In this document: piece after piece, positions 9,208 through 20,534 of the stretch
Numbering within the stretch: position 1 is the stretch's first letter
How the letters are laid out: each line of letters opens with the position of its first letter
From: Bipolaris cookei
Lineage: Eukaryota > Ascomycota > Dothideomycetes > Pleosporales > Pleosporaceae
NCBI GenBank assembly: GCA_002286855.1
Contig: NRSV01000003.1
Span: 359,159 to 423,158, forward strand
Length of the DNA stretch: 64,000 bases
Direction: 5' to 3'
Position numbers and translations under genes: made by a program
The notes under the pieces: generated by a model
Databases searched by the model: none
What the model saw: only the letters and a program-made list of their open reading frames with translations
What the model was told of the DNA's origin: nothing

Positions 9208-12200
9208 ATGACGGCGCAAATCCTCCACATGCATCCTGTGCACGCGTCGGATTTGGGAAAGATCCAGACACATTTTGGAGACAAAATGGACAGCGCTGTT
9301 GGCGCTGCCAGCGAGCCCCCGACCCCCGCCTCGCCCGACAGCGGCGAAGCCCGCGGCCGTCGACGCGACAGGGACGACGATGGCGACACGGGCGATGGCG
9401 ACGGTGACGGCCATGGCTCCTCGAGAAAGAGGCGGCGCAGCAGAAAGGGCCTCGACAAGAAGTTTGAGTGCCCCCACGAGGGCTGTGGCAAGAGTTACTC
9501 CCGCGCAGAGCATCTATACCGCCACCAACTGAACCGTGAGTTGCATTATTTATCATTATGTCTGGCAGAGCTTCGACCGTCAGCATGTTGAGTATCTATG
9601 GAAACATAATTGCTTGAAGCAGCCATGATGCTAATGCTATGTACAGATAATCCAAAGCAAATATACCACTGCGATTTCCCCGACTGCCATCGCTCCTTTG
9701 TCCGACAAGACCTCTGCGCACGCCACAAGGAAAGACACACTGCCCGGGGTTCCCAATTGCTGCGCAAAGACACCTTCAATATGCATAACCTGAACCCCAT
9801 CGTGACTGCCGCACTGGGAGGAAAGAGCGCACCGCCTCCCAAAGCGCTGAGCATGAAGAGCCAAGTACCACATGGCCTGCAATCTCCAGCTTCTGCGTCT
9901 TCCAACGGAGGACCGGGCGCGCAAATGTCACCACCAAACTTCCAGTCGCCAACCCCAACCACAGCAACGCATAGCAGGCAAGACTCGCTGCAAAGGACGG
10001 GGAGCGATGATACCTATCGAGGCAGCTCGGAGGCTAAGCCTTATGATATGCAAGCTCAGAATTCAGGGAACTTTGCACCCCCACCTCGTCCAGCCGCATT
10101 GGGTAACTACGGGGGAGGTCCGACACCTCTCCACAACTCCCCACATGTGGGTAATGGCAGCTTCACACGGCCCGAGCTACGCTCGCAGACGTCAAACATG
10201 AGCTCATACAGCTCAACGTCACCCTACAGTTCGACCGTCACTCCGTCGCCATATACCCCCTCGGGTTCGTCGACCAGCTATCAAAACAGCGCAAGTGCGT
10301 ATCAATCAGTGCAAACTTTCCTTGCGTTCTCCTCCTTACCACCACCAGAATACCCACAATCTACTGGCACTCCTGCGTCCCGAGAATATGAAAACCCATA
10401 CTATAATGGCTCGTCCGCACAGACTTCCGTCAATGGCGTCGACTCTTCAGTCCAGATAGACAACCGCATGCAGGGTGTATCGGACGCTATGATGGATCAG
10501 AACCCTGCATACGCCATACCAATGTTTGGCAGTGCTGGATACAGCCGATCACCATTCGCCATGGCGGACGACTTTGCTGCCTGGCTGTTCAACGACAACC
10601 AGTTCAACCCAAGAAGTGGGTCGCCCATGGACTACCCCGGCGGAGTTAGCTCTACAGGGGGCGCATCAAGTCAGATTGGCCTTCAAGCTCCGTACTTCAA
10701 CTATGATCCCTCGGTGGCTGGCTATCTGAACAACCCTGCACCGCCTTCCCACCCCATGGCTGTTCACAGCATCTTGGACACAACCCTTCCAGAATCTGCC
10801 CTGTCAGAAGAGAAGCGCAAAGATCTCATTGACTTGATTCATCTCCGTTTCAACGAGACTGACCATGCACCGGTCAAGAAACAAAAAGAGGACATTATGG
10901 ATGGCGACAAGGACGATAGCCGCCACGTGCTGAGTCTTCACATGATGCAGACATACATTAGCTCGTACTGGGTTCACTTCCACCCGCAGCTGCCGATACT
11001 GCACAAGCCAACCTTTAATGCGAGCACTTGTCCAGACCTCTTGCTGCTCGCTATTATGTGTCTTGGAGCATCTTGTCTGGAGAAGACGTATGGCCGAGAA
11101 ACCACACAAGCGTGTGCTGAGCTGGCCAACTTCTTCGCCTGGCACTTGCGCTGGGAGATGTTTATGGATGCCGATTTCCGCCCACCCGCTAAACTTTGGA
11201 TCTTCCAGGGATTGCTCTTGCTCGAGAGCTTTGAGAAGATGTACTCGACGCGCCCACTACACGAAAGAGCGCATATTCATCATGCAACGACATTGACACT
11301 GATGAGGCGAGGAAGCTCGTTGATTGGTCGTTCGGCCATGGACTCACCTCCCAGCGTCAAGGACGGCAAAAGCAATGGAATTGCAAACACGCCAGACGAA
11401 TGGTGGAACCACTGGATCACCAATGAGGCTACTCGGAGAGCTGCCTTTACAGCCTTCGTCATGGACAGCATCCACGCCACCATGTTTGGTCACAGCGCTG
11501 TAATGGTTGCCCACGAGATGCGTCTTCCTTTGCCCTGTGACGAAGCCTTGTGGTCTGCGACGAGCAGTTCCGAGGTGGGTCGGGTTGAGCAGACTCTCAC
11601 ATCAAACGGGATCAAGCCGATGTCGTTCCTTGACGGTCTTAAGAAGACACTCAATGGACAATCGGTCCGCACAAACTCGTTTGGGCGTACCATTCTCATG
11701 GCCGGCCTGCTGAGTGTATCATGGCACATGAATCAGCGAGATTTGCAGGTCAGCTCTCTCGGTGTGACTACAGCGTTGGGTGGGCGCGACAAGTGGCGAG
11801 GTTCTCTTACTCGGGCTTTCGACTTCTGGAAGCAGGACTTTGACAACTCACTCAATCGATCGGACGAGTCGTCTTCCTCCAACTCACACAATCATTCTCG
11901 GAGTATCGACGATGATATCGTCTTCGAGTCCCGCACTGTCCTCCACCACCTGGCGCACATGGCTATGCACGTGGATATCGTCGATTGCCAAATCTACGCC
12001 GGAGCACCCAGACTGCTCGGCAGGTCAATAACACCACAAGACTACAATGGCGCTCAACGCCGGATGAGGGATGTATGGGCCCCCACCGCTCGAGCCCGGG
12101 ACGCCACCTTCTACGCTCTGCGCTTCCTGTCCAGCGTCATGGTTGCTGGGGATCATAGTCTGAATCCCAGCACCCCGGCAACTGCTGGCATTTCTTATTC

Positions 12201-12540
12201 TGCACGCGACGATTACCTCCTCAACCGACCGTGGGTGCTGTACTTTGCCACATTGATTGTGTGGTCGTACGGATTCGCACTTGACGGGCCAGTCAAGGAA
12301 CCTTATCAGCTCCCTACTTATGACGACAAGGTCAGAGACATGGTGTTGTATCTCAACCGTGTTGGTGGAGTCAGGTCGCCCGAGGACTTGAGCAAGGTCA
12401 CAAACCGCAATGCCTGCTTGGGATTGCTCATCATCATGAGGGACATGTTCAAGAAGACAAGATGGGAGTTGCTGCACGAAGCAAGCAATTTGCTGAATAA
12501 ATGCATTGAGATGCTCATTCCAGGTGCAACTGTGTTATAA
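9208..12540 (+). CDS. C2H2 zinc-finger transcription factor with fungal-specific (fungal_trans) domain
   Basis: Nuclear DNA-binding regulator of 1073 aa. Exons are 9208-9535 and 9647-12540. The 111 bp intron splits the two zinc fingers, and splicing restores RHQLNHNPKQIYHC. Finger 1 is FECPHEGCGKSYSRAEHLYRH and finger 2 is YHCDFPDCHRSFVRQDLCARH, preceded by a basic SRKRRRSRKG nuclear signal. A Ser/Thr/Pro/Tyr-rich linker follows, then a fungal_trans region beginning near SYWVHFHPQLPILHKPTF (about residue 540) and running to about 900. This Adr1/Klf1-like architecture does not identify a target pathway. A 54 bp in-frame segment at about 10294-10347 has gtgcgt..ccag ends and could be a cryptic intron. 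Starts at 9070 or 9286 are alternatives. Confidence 0.88.
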
Positions 12541-13255
12541 GCACACGTATGGATGATGATCTCATTCTTTTACTTCTCAATGCTGTAATATTGGATCTGA
12601 CTAGCAAATCTACATGGGGTCAGGTATTATGTTTATCACGAGGTTATGGTATGCCATGTATATGCTATTTGAGGTCTCTCCTTTCTGCTGTAATTGCATT
12701 CTAGCGAAGGAGTGTTGTTGTTTTTATATGGTCTTTCTAATCTTCTTTTCCGAGGCCGCATATGGCTATTTGGAGGATGGAACGTGGGAGGGATACTGCT
12801 GAGCTACTTGCTTTATACCCCGGACTGGTGTGTGCTCATGCGGCATGAGAATAAATCTTTACTTTCCACTGTATATGCAGTATTTGAATATGGGCTCTGT
12901 TTGAATCAAAGTGACACCATGAAGAGAATGCACGTGCCGATTCCTGCTATTACTGTGTTTGTTATGCTCTGATGGTGTATAGGGGTTGGCCGTTTGGAGT
13001 GCCAGCACGTGAGAACGCGGCAACGCGTCGGACAGGGCTTTCGCGTCTTCAAATGTACGTCGCCACAGCCACTGAGATTGTGAAAGTAGGATATCTGACA
13101 CATACCGTATCATCTGTAAACAAGCAAGTAAATGCTCGAAAAGAATATTCCGTGTGTGTAGCAAAAGCACTGCCCTTGCGCCATTGCGTCATCGATTCTT
13201 GAGCGTGGTTTTGATCAGTGCCGTTGGCTAGCCAGAACACGACAATGCGACAACT
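12541..13255. other. Spacer between the C2H2 regulator and HRQ1
   Basis: 3' flank of the regulator and promoter of HRQ1. No coding or RNA feature is supported. Confidence 0.45.
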
Positions 13256-16200
13256 ATGCCTCGGATGAAGGCTGCCACTGTTTCCGACCAGAGAGTAAGG
13301 AAGGGGAAACGGAAAACCTGCGAGGATGACGAGACCCAGGCCACGACTACGACGAGCGTCCCTACGAAGACACACGACGGAGGAAAGAAGCTGCGGCGAG
13401 CCCCAAAGAAAGCTGGCGCTGATAAACCGCCCCTCGTGCGCCACGGATCATCCACGCTTGTCGAAACCTCGATACCATGGCCAGAGCACTTTACAAAGCT
13501 TGCTCAAGTGCATCGCGCGGTAAACCTTGTGTATACTTTTCTATGCACGCGCAAACATCTAGCGACGACGCTGGACAATCTCAAGAGCACGGTCGAGGGC
13601 AACATACAACGCGAGCTGTTGATTGAGGATGTGGCTCAAATCACGGCATTGATCCCAAAGGCGATCAACTTTGCGTACGTGGACGAGGCAATGCTGCAGA
13701 TTAACCTGATGGGCTCGGAAGACAACATGCACGGGAGGCGCACAACCGACTTTGCCATACTCGGGCCTGAGCCAGAAAAAGGCGAACACAAAGAAGTGCT
13801 GCTCTTCGAGTTTATCGATGGAGATCTGAGGCGCCAGGTTCAGCATAAGAAGACCGGGGAGCCGACTAACGCCACGACGAAGCTGCGCAATGAAGAGCTT
13901 AAGATGCCGGTGTTTAGCCAGAAGCAGATGATGAATTTGATTGAGAAGAGGAACGCCAAGTTTACATCGGCAGTCAATGCCTTCTTAAATCAATGCGCTG
14001 AGGACACCATCAATGCTGTAGAAAAGATCAAGGAAGTATCTCAGGCTTTCATTCCGATGCCGTCTGAGAGTAGAGCGTTGACTCCTGGTCCAGAGAGGTC
14101 ATTGTTACCGTCTTCAATACCTGCAGAACGCAAGTCTATTTCAGATATACTGAACGAGATTAAGACGCTTGGATGGTACACCGGCCAAATCGTACCAGAC
14201 GGTCATCGAGTTTTCGATCCTCAGGAACCTGTGTATGGAGACCTTAACTTTGCCATGTCACAAAACCTTGTCAACGCCCTCTACAATACGAAGAATATTA
14301 CTCAGTTGTACGCACACCAGGCCGAGGCTATCAACAATCTCTACGATGGGCACAATGTCATTGTATCTACCTCGACAAGCTCTGGCAAATCGCTCATCTA
14401 CCAGATACCTGTTTTACATGAGCTGGAGCAGGAGCAGGATACCAGGGCTATGTACATCTTTCCCACCAAGGCACTAGCTCAGGATCAGAGGAAGAGCATG
14501 AAAGAGCTTCTACGGTTCATGCCTGGGTTCGAAGATGTTCTGGTTGAGACTTTCGATGGCGACACGCCAATAGGCGATCGAAATTATATCCGCGATGAGG
14601 CGCGCATTATCTTCACGAACCCTGACATGCTGCACATTACTATTCTACCCCAAGAGGATTCCTGGCGTACGTTTTTGCAAAACCTGCGGTTTGTGGTGGT
14701 TGACGAACTGCATGTGTACAATGGACTATTCGGCGCACACATGGCATTCATCATGCGACGCCTACGAAGGGTATGTGCAGCAGTAGGAAACCGTTATGTC
14801 AAGTTCATTTCCTGCTCGGCTACCGTTGCAAATCCTGAGGAACACATGAAGACTATCTTTGGGGTTGAGCAAGTCAGACTGACAGACTTTGATGGATCGC
14901 CGTCTGGTCGCAAGGAGTTTCTTTGCTGGAACACGCCTTTCAAGGACCCTGGCGATCCTACGTCGGGACGTGGTGATTGTATGGCTGAGACTGCAAAGCT
15001 TTTTTGCCAACTTATGCTTAGAGGTGTACGGACTATTGCGTTTTGTCGCGTACGAAAACAATGCGAGGCGCTGATGGTGGCTGTCAAGACGGAATTGACC
15101 AACTTGGAACGGCCAGAAGTCATTCCGCGCGTCATGTCGTATCGAGGTGGATACACGCCGCAAGACAGGCGAGAGATTGAGCGAGAAATGTTTGACGGCA
15201 AACTCTGTGGCGTTGTGGCTACGAGTGCGCTCGAACTCGGTGTGGATATTGGATCTTTGGACGCTGTCATTACAGTCGGCTTTCCCTACACCATTGCTAA
15301 TCTCAGACAACAGAGTGGACGTGCTGGCCGAAGAAACAAGGATTCTTTGTCTGTTCTGGTCGGGGATTCCTTTCCTACCGATCAGTATTACATGTCGAAC
15401 CCGGACGAGATTTTCACAAAGCCAAACTGCGCGCTCCAGGTGGATCTGGAGAACATGCTTGTAGTTGAGGGCCATATTCAATGTGCTGCTTACGAGATGC
15501 CGATCAATGTAGAGACTGATTTGGAATATTTTGGCTCTCTGCTTCCCAAGATTGCTCGCGAGCGTATGCGTCGCGACAAGGAGGGCTTTTATCACGTCAA
15601 TGAGCGGTTCCTCCCACAGCCGTCTCGCACAGTGGCTATCCGGGATACAGAAGAAGATCATTTTGCTATCATCGACACTACAAACGGCAAGAACACTGTG
15701 CTTGAAGAGCTAGAAGCCAGTCGTGCCTTTTTTACGCTCTATGACGGCGGCATATTCTTGCACCAGGGCAACACATATCTGGTTAAGGAATTCTCGCAGG
15801 AGCGGATGCTGGCAAAGGTTGAGTACGTAAAGGTAGACTGGACGACTCAGCAGCGTGATTACACGGACATTGATCCTGTCGAGACAGAAGCCATCCGCCG
15901 CATCCCAGGCTCGCGATCAAAAGCCTTTTACGGCCCGATCAAGATCAAGCAAGTTGTGTACGGCTTCTTCAAAATTGACAAGCGCCGGCGGATATTAGAC
16001 GCGGTGCAAGTCGACAACCCGCCCATTATCCTCTTCAGCAAGGGCATGTGGCTCGACGTGCCGAAGTCCGCCATGGATATTCTAAAGTCCCGGCGGCTCA
16101 ACATTGCAGCCGGCATCCATGCTGCAGAGCACGCGGTTCTATGTCTGATGCCGAACTTTGTCATTTCAATGCCGGGTGACGTCCGGACGGAATGCAAAGT

Positions 16201-16747
16201 GCCCGAGAAGGAGTTTCTGCAAAAGGAATCGACAAGGAAGCGGCCGGCTCGGCTGACCTTTTACGATGCAAAGGGGGGTGCAAGTGGCTCCGGGATTAGC
16301 ACAAAGGCTTTTGAGTTTATTGATACGTTGCTGCAGCAGGCGTGTCAGAGACTGACGAGTTGTCACTGTCTGCAAGGATGCAACGAGTGCTGTAATGACG
16401 ATGCGTGCAAACAGGCGAATCAGGTCATGTCAAAGGCTGGGGCTATGGTCATCATCATGTGTCTGCTGGGCAAGGAAAAACGAATTGATATTGACAGCCT
16501 GCCGTGGGGCGAGGAAGACGTTGAACAGGGCTTTGATACAGTGGTTGAGGCTGTGGGTGTGAGAATGGCTGAAGGCAAGGTTAGGGATGGTGGGACGCTG
16601 CCTGGTGAGGGAGACGATGAAAAGATGGTGAGAGCAAAACTGGTGGATGGAGTGTGGATCAAGGAGGAGGAAGAGGAAGAGGATCATTTTAGTAGAAGTA
16701 TACACATGTATCGGGGTGAGAGGACGTTTATTGGAGTGCATAGATAG
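13256..16747 (+). CDS. HRQ1: Hrq1 RecQ4-family ATP-dependent 3'-5' DNA helicase
   Basis: DNA repair helicase; Hrq1 acts in interstrand crosslink repair and telomere maintenance in yeasts (family knowledge). Intronless, 1163 aa. Motif Q/I region: LYAHQAEAI then STSSGKSLIYQIP (Walker A, about residue 375). Motif II is VVDELHVYNG (about 482), with DELH in place of DEAH. Motif III is SCSATVANP, IV SYRGGYTPQDRR, V TSALELGVDIG and VI QQSGRAGRRNKD (about 685). The C-terminal DUF1998-type region carries a Cys cluster (CHCLQGCNECC, about 1036-1050) that probably binds zinc. The N-terminal extension is basic. The acidic end (EEEEEED) is followed by a short basic tail. Confidence 0.94.
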   Translation: MPRMKAATVSDQRVRKGKRKTCEDDETQATTTTSVPTKTHDGGKKLRRAPKKAGADKPPLVRHGSSTLVETSIPWPEHFTKLAQVHRAVNLVYTFLCTRKHLATTLDNLKSTVEGNIQRELLIEDVAQITALIPKAINFAYVDEAMLQINLMGSEDNMHGRRTTDFAILGPEPEKGEHKEVLLFEFIDGDLRRQVQHKKTGEPTNATTKLRNEELKMPVFSQKQMMNLIEKRNAKFTSAVNAFLNQCAEDTINAVEKIKEVSQAFIPMPSESRALTPGPERSLLPSSIPAERKSISDILNEIKTLGWYTGQIVPDGHRVFDPQEPVYGDLNFAMSQNLVNALYNTKNITQLYAHQAEAINNLYDGHNVIVSTSTSSGKSLIYQIPVLHELEQEQDTRAMYIFPTKALAQDQRKSMKELLRFMPGFEDVLVETFDGDTPIGDRNYIRDEARIIFTNPDMLHITILPQEDSWRTFLQNLRFVVVDELHVYNGLFGAHMAFIMRRLRRVCAAVGNRYVKFISCSATVANPEEHMKTIFGVEQVRLTDFDGSPSGRKEFLCWNTPFKDPGDPTSGRGDCMAETAKLFCQLMLRGVRTIAFCRVRKQCEALMVAVKTELTNLERPEVIPRVMSYRGGYTPQDRREIEREMFDGKLCGVVATSALELGVDIGSLDAVITVGFPYTIANLRQQSGRAGRRNKDSLSVLVGDSFPTDQYYMSNPDEIFTKPNCALQVDLENMLVVEGHIQCAAYEMPINVETDLEYFGSLLPKIARERMRRDKEGFYHVNERFLPQPSRTVAIRDTEEDHFAIIDTTNGKNTVLEELEASRAFFTLYDGGIFLHQGNTYLVKEFSQERMLAKVEYVKVDWTTQQRDYTDIDPVETEAIRRIPGSRSKAFYGPIKIKQVVYGFFKIDKRRRILDAVQVDNPPIILFSKGMWLDVPKSAMDILKSRRLNIAAGIHAAEHAVLCLMPNFVISMPGDVRTECKVPEKEFLQKESTRKRPARLTFYDAKGGASGSGISTKAFEFIDTLLQQACQRLTSCHCLQGCNECCNDDACKQANQVMSKAGAMVIIMCLLGKEKRIDIDSLPWGEEDVEQGFDTVVEAVGVRMAEGKVRDGGTLPGEGDDEKMVRAKLVDGVWIKEEEEEEDHFSRSIHMYRGERTFIGVHR

Positions 16748-17507
16748 GTAGAGGGTTTGTATGGCACTTGGCTGTGGTGCACAACCAAGGACGAATATCA
16801 TGTAAACACCAACATAGCACAGCGCCTAACAATGCCATGTCGTCAGCGATGCAGCGCTTATACTTGGTTGAGAGCCAGTGATGTGTAGCCGCGAATAGTC
16901 GTACACCGCTGGTTGCTGAGACGACGACGCTTCCGCCCTTGGCAGACATTATTTTGCGCTCGTCGCACCATACGGCCCAGGCTTAGGCTACATCAACAGG
17001 CGCCCCTTCAACACCAACTCGAAAGCCTCACACCGCCCTATCCACTCCAGATTTTGGACTTCCTTTCTGAACACTCGTCGAGCACCTTTGCACCACACAC
17101 ACTCCCTACGAGCAAACTACATCTACACAATGGTATGTAACAGACATTTTGTATCTGGTGTATCCCCGGAAAAGAGACAGTGGCATGTACACAGGCACAC
17201 AAGGCCTGCCCCGCACCTGGACTGCCGCCCCCCCGTTTGTACCCCTTTGCACCCCCGCAAGGGCGAGCAAACCCGCCGCGCAAATGCCATGTTGGACGCC
17301 AAGCAGTGAGTGCCGGAGATGGAACGACGCTGCCCGTTCAAACGGACCACAGTAGGTTCAGCAAGGGCAAAACAAGGCCACGAGAAACGAGCAAACAATT
17401 TACTTTTTTGCTTCATCTGGCTACACCGAAACGCCTCCCCATGGCTTAAACATTACAAACACACAAACTCCGACACCGACAACCGACTCGTGCCTTGTTT
17501 CCCTTTG

Positions 17508-17541
<34 letters not shown>

Positions 17542-17648
17542 CGTCTCTCCGTCTCCATCTCCGGCACTCCAACCACCGTTTTCTTTCACATTCACCAAAA
17601 AAAAGACCGACATCGACTAGAGATTTGTTGCGGCAAGTTTAAAGGACA
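16748..17648. promoter_or_regulatory. Promoter and 5' leader of the Cdc4-like gene
   Basis: Contains CT- and CA-rich leader sequence with a CA repeat at about 17512-17539. An ATG directly followed by a good donor (atg gtatgt, 17130-17138) could be a one-codon first exon. Confidence 0.45.
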
Positions 17649-18254
17649 ATGGATAACAGTAACCAGGCCTCCACCAACTACCGCGAAGCCTTCCAGCTCT
17701 TCGACAAGCGCGGCAACGGCCGCGTCGACCGCGGCGCGCTGGGCGACTTGCTCCGTGCTTGCGGCCAGAACCCTACGTTGGCCGAGATTGCCGATTTGGA
17801 GCGTGGTCTCGGAGCTGACTGTACGTTCTTCCTTTCCACCCCTTCCTTCACCCTCTCGACCCAATCTTCCATGTTCTACTTGGCTAACCCAACAACAGTC
17901 GACTTCGACACCTTTTCCAAAATCCTTAACCGCCCCGGCGGCTTCCGCGAGCCCTTTGACATTGAAGAATACATCCGCGGTTTCCAAGTGTTCGACAAGG
18001 ATCGCAGCGGGTTTGTGGGTAAGGGCCAGATCAAGTATATTCTGACGAATCTCGGAGAGAAGATGAGTGAGGAGGAGGTGGATGAATTGTTTAAGAGTAC
18101 GATTGATGCAAGTAACAACGAGGTGGATTACAGGGGTGAGTTCTTTCTTTTCAGTCCTATTTCTAAGTACCCATTGTATGGGGGGTTTGTAAACGGAAGG
18201 CTAATGTGTGTGTGTGTGTGAACAGAATTCGTCAAGACGATTGCGGAGAACTAA
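17649..18254 (+). CDS. cdc4: Essential myosin light chain / Cdc4-type EF-hand protein
   Basis: Light chain of the type II myosin that builds the cytokinetic ring; it binds IQ motifs of myosin (family knowledge). Exons 17649-17820, 17899-18135 and 18226-18254 give 145 aa, with a final exon of only 29 nt. The junctions restore GADFDFDTF and DYREFVKT. Diagnostic segments are LFDKRGNGRV, LLRACGQNPT, RGFQVFDKD and LTNLGEKMSEEEVDEL. EF-hand loops are degenerate: loop 1 lacks acidic residues at key positions, and loop 3 ends in Gln, so calcium binding is unlikely, as in Cdc4. An alternative model splices an ATG at 17130 onto GCC at 17670, giving an N-terminus MASTNYREAF. Confidence 0.88.
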
Positions 18255-18741
18255 GATGGCTAGTCGAGCCGAGTCTTTTGCGAGTTTCTGCATTGATAAG
18301 ATGGCTTTTTTGAACGCGAGCAATGTCTGAAACGGGTCATAGCTTTTCCTCTTTTTCTCCTGGTTTTTTTATGGCTTGATGGGGCGTTGGAGACAAATAC
18401 GTACTACTACTATTACGGCCATGATGGGTAGTATCATATGCTTCTTCTTCTTCTTCTTCTTCTTTGTTTTGATATCAGCACTCGATAGGGGGTGGAGAAT
18501 CTTGGCGGGGAAATGAACGAAATTTGTCAAGTTTGCTTTTTTTCTTCTTCTCTTCTTCTCTCCCCCATGCGTGAAGCTGTGGTTTTACCTCTCTTTGGCA
18601 TACTATGCACGTGTGATGAGTGTGGCGTATTACCGTCTCCATGTCCATGCAACACATTCATTTACTGCATAACTTTACTAAATGCACATAGTATAGCGTA
18701 TACTACCCTCTACCCTCCTTACATAGTGGGAATGTATGTAT

Positions 18742-18777
<36 letters not shown>

Positions 18778-19964
18778 CGACCCTAGAGTCTTAAGATTAC
18801 AAACGCCAAGGAATGATAGTAGAGGACGATCAAACGAGGCGGATAAGGTTTAACTTTGGTATCCTGCCAAGAATGGGTAGAGCAGCAAGATGAAATTAGA
18901 GTTTTCGGACGGATGATTTCGGCATGTGAAGATTTGGATATGGCTTACGAGGAGGAATTGGGGGAAGGGAGGAGGCAAGGGAAGAGACAGGATAAGTTTG
19001 TCTAGAGCTTCTTTTTTTTCCCGCATGCAGGTGCACGTGTATGTGTGTCATGTACGTGTGTGTCATGTATGTATGTATGTATGTATGTGTGGTGAATAGA
19101 GTTTTGAAGAGGTCATTTGGCATTTCTAGTCTTGAAAGATGGAAAAGAGACAAGGAAGAATAGAGTAGTGTGGCGAATAGAGTTTTGGGATATCGATTCT
19201 TCAAAGAGGCAAGGAAGCAAAAAGAAGAAGAAGATGGGATGTGATCTGGAGCTCACCCACCGCACGCAGCGTGGGTGTGTATCATGTACCTGAATTGCTA
19301 GACTACTTGTAATGTATCTAATCTTTGGGGGGGTATATCTGTCGCAAAGCCGCCTCAGGCTCGCTTGCTTGGTACATGTGTATCTCCCGACTTTCTCTAT
19401 GTAGAAAGAGAGAAGAAAAAACGCTACCGTATTCATATCGTGACAAGGAAGAAAAAAGGAGAAAAAAAAGGAAGTTGACGAGGACATGACAGGAGGAAAG
19501 GATAATTCTTTCATGGCTATAAAGACAAGAAAAGTCATGATGAGATGAGAAGAAAAAAAAAAGGAAAAAGAAAAGAGGATGAGAAGAAAGAGAACGCCTG
19601 TTCGCCGTGCGCCAGCCTGGATGCGGAGTTGGTTGAGATAGCTTAGGTAGAATGGGGTGTGGGCGGGCGGAAAGCGGGGGAAAGTCCGATTGCGGAATTG
19701 CCCCTAACAACCCCTTACCCCATTTTGCATGGTAAGCGTGGGGAGGAGGAGAGGCTGTATTTCTCTTTTTTTCCTTTTTGTTGTTGCTATGCACACATGT
19801 GTATATGTGTGGCTGTGTTTTCGCTTCTGCATACACAGCAAGCGAGATAACACCCTTCCTAAGCCAAGGCGCAAGCTGAGAATAGATGGATAGATGGGTA
19901 GATGGGTAGATGGAGCAGAAGAAGTCGTCGATGATTTACGAGAGCTTTGGTTGCTTTCTCAGCT
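18255..19964. other. Repeat-rich intergenic region
   Basis: 1.7 kb with no supportable gene. It holds (TTC)n at 18438-18464, (CA)n(TA)n at 18741-18777, GTAT/GTGT repeats at 19040-19090, purine-rich tracts around 19540-19590 and a gatgggta array at 19885-19914. Antisense ORFs here are low-complexity. Confidence 0.5.
18741..18777. repeat. Compound (CA)n(TA)n microsatellite
   Basis: Two adjoining dinucleotide runs, similar in composition to the CA-TA part of the 3366 locus. Confidence 0.9.
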
Positions 19965-20534
19965 TCAGACTTTTACTTCTGTGACGTTGACAGTGCTGCC
20001 CATGGGATTTGACGACGAAGATGCAGCAGAGGCAGAAGCCATCTTGTTCGCAACCATGTCGCTAGTCTTGACGAAGCCACCCGGAAGCAAGAAGACATAA
20101 TCTTCTCGCCTTCCGGTGCGATCGACGGAAAATTGCTGCCAGTCGAGTTGGTAGCCGACGACGAGGTCGCAGCGGCCGCAGCGCTGGAGGTAGCGCTTTT
20201 CGAAGCCTGAGTCGCTGGTGATGATCTCGGCTTGGCGGTCTTGGCGGGTGGACAGCAGGAGACCGTAGTGGTCGTGCGTAGTGGCGGCGCTATCTGCGGC
20301 AGAGTTCTTGCGTGCAGCGGCAGGGGCTGGGGGAGGTAGCGGCATGATGTGGGCGGCGTCGTGGCTGTGGCGGCGTGTAGGCAGTGAGGGCAGGGGTGTG
20401 GTTGTTGCGAGGAGGAGATGGCTGCACAGGCAGTGGTAGGTGTAGACTGTGTTTGAGGCCTGGAGGGAGATTTTCTCATCTGGGCTGGGAGAAGGCATAG
20501 CAAAGTATGCGCGGGAAGTGGTGGCGATATCCAT
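19965..20534 (-). CDS. STEEP1-domain protein (CXorf56 homologue), small
   Basis: Single exon, 189 aa, ATG at 20534. It matches the outline of the STEEP1 family: an N-terminal VYTYHCLCSHLLL segment (animals have VYYCLCGQ), a LPTRR turn, a central Ala/Pro-rich linker, then FEKRYLQRCGRCDLVVGYQ (animals have ERQYRKKCAKCGLPLFYQ) and a short beta-rich end. The two Cys pairs (CLC and CGRC) are kept and may bind metal. The animal protein helps STING leave the ER and also associates with the spliceosome; the fungal role is not known, and fungi lack the animal interferon pathway. The C-terminal coiled region of the animal protein is absent. Confidence 0.7.
   Translation of the reverse strand: MDIATTSRAYFAMPSPSPDEKISLQASNTVYTYHCLCSHLLLATTTPLPSLPTRRHSHDAAHIMPLPPPAPAAARKNSAADSAATTHDHYGLLLSTRQDRQAEIITSDSGFEKRYLQRCGRCDLVVGYQLDWQQFSVDRTGRREDYVFLLPGGFVKTSDMVANKMASASAASSSSNPMGSTVNVTEVKV

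Noticed and set aside
18255..19900. Minus-strand ORFs rich in Phe/Ser/Leu
   Set aside because: Produced by purine-rich tracts and simple repeats; no conserved motif.
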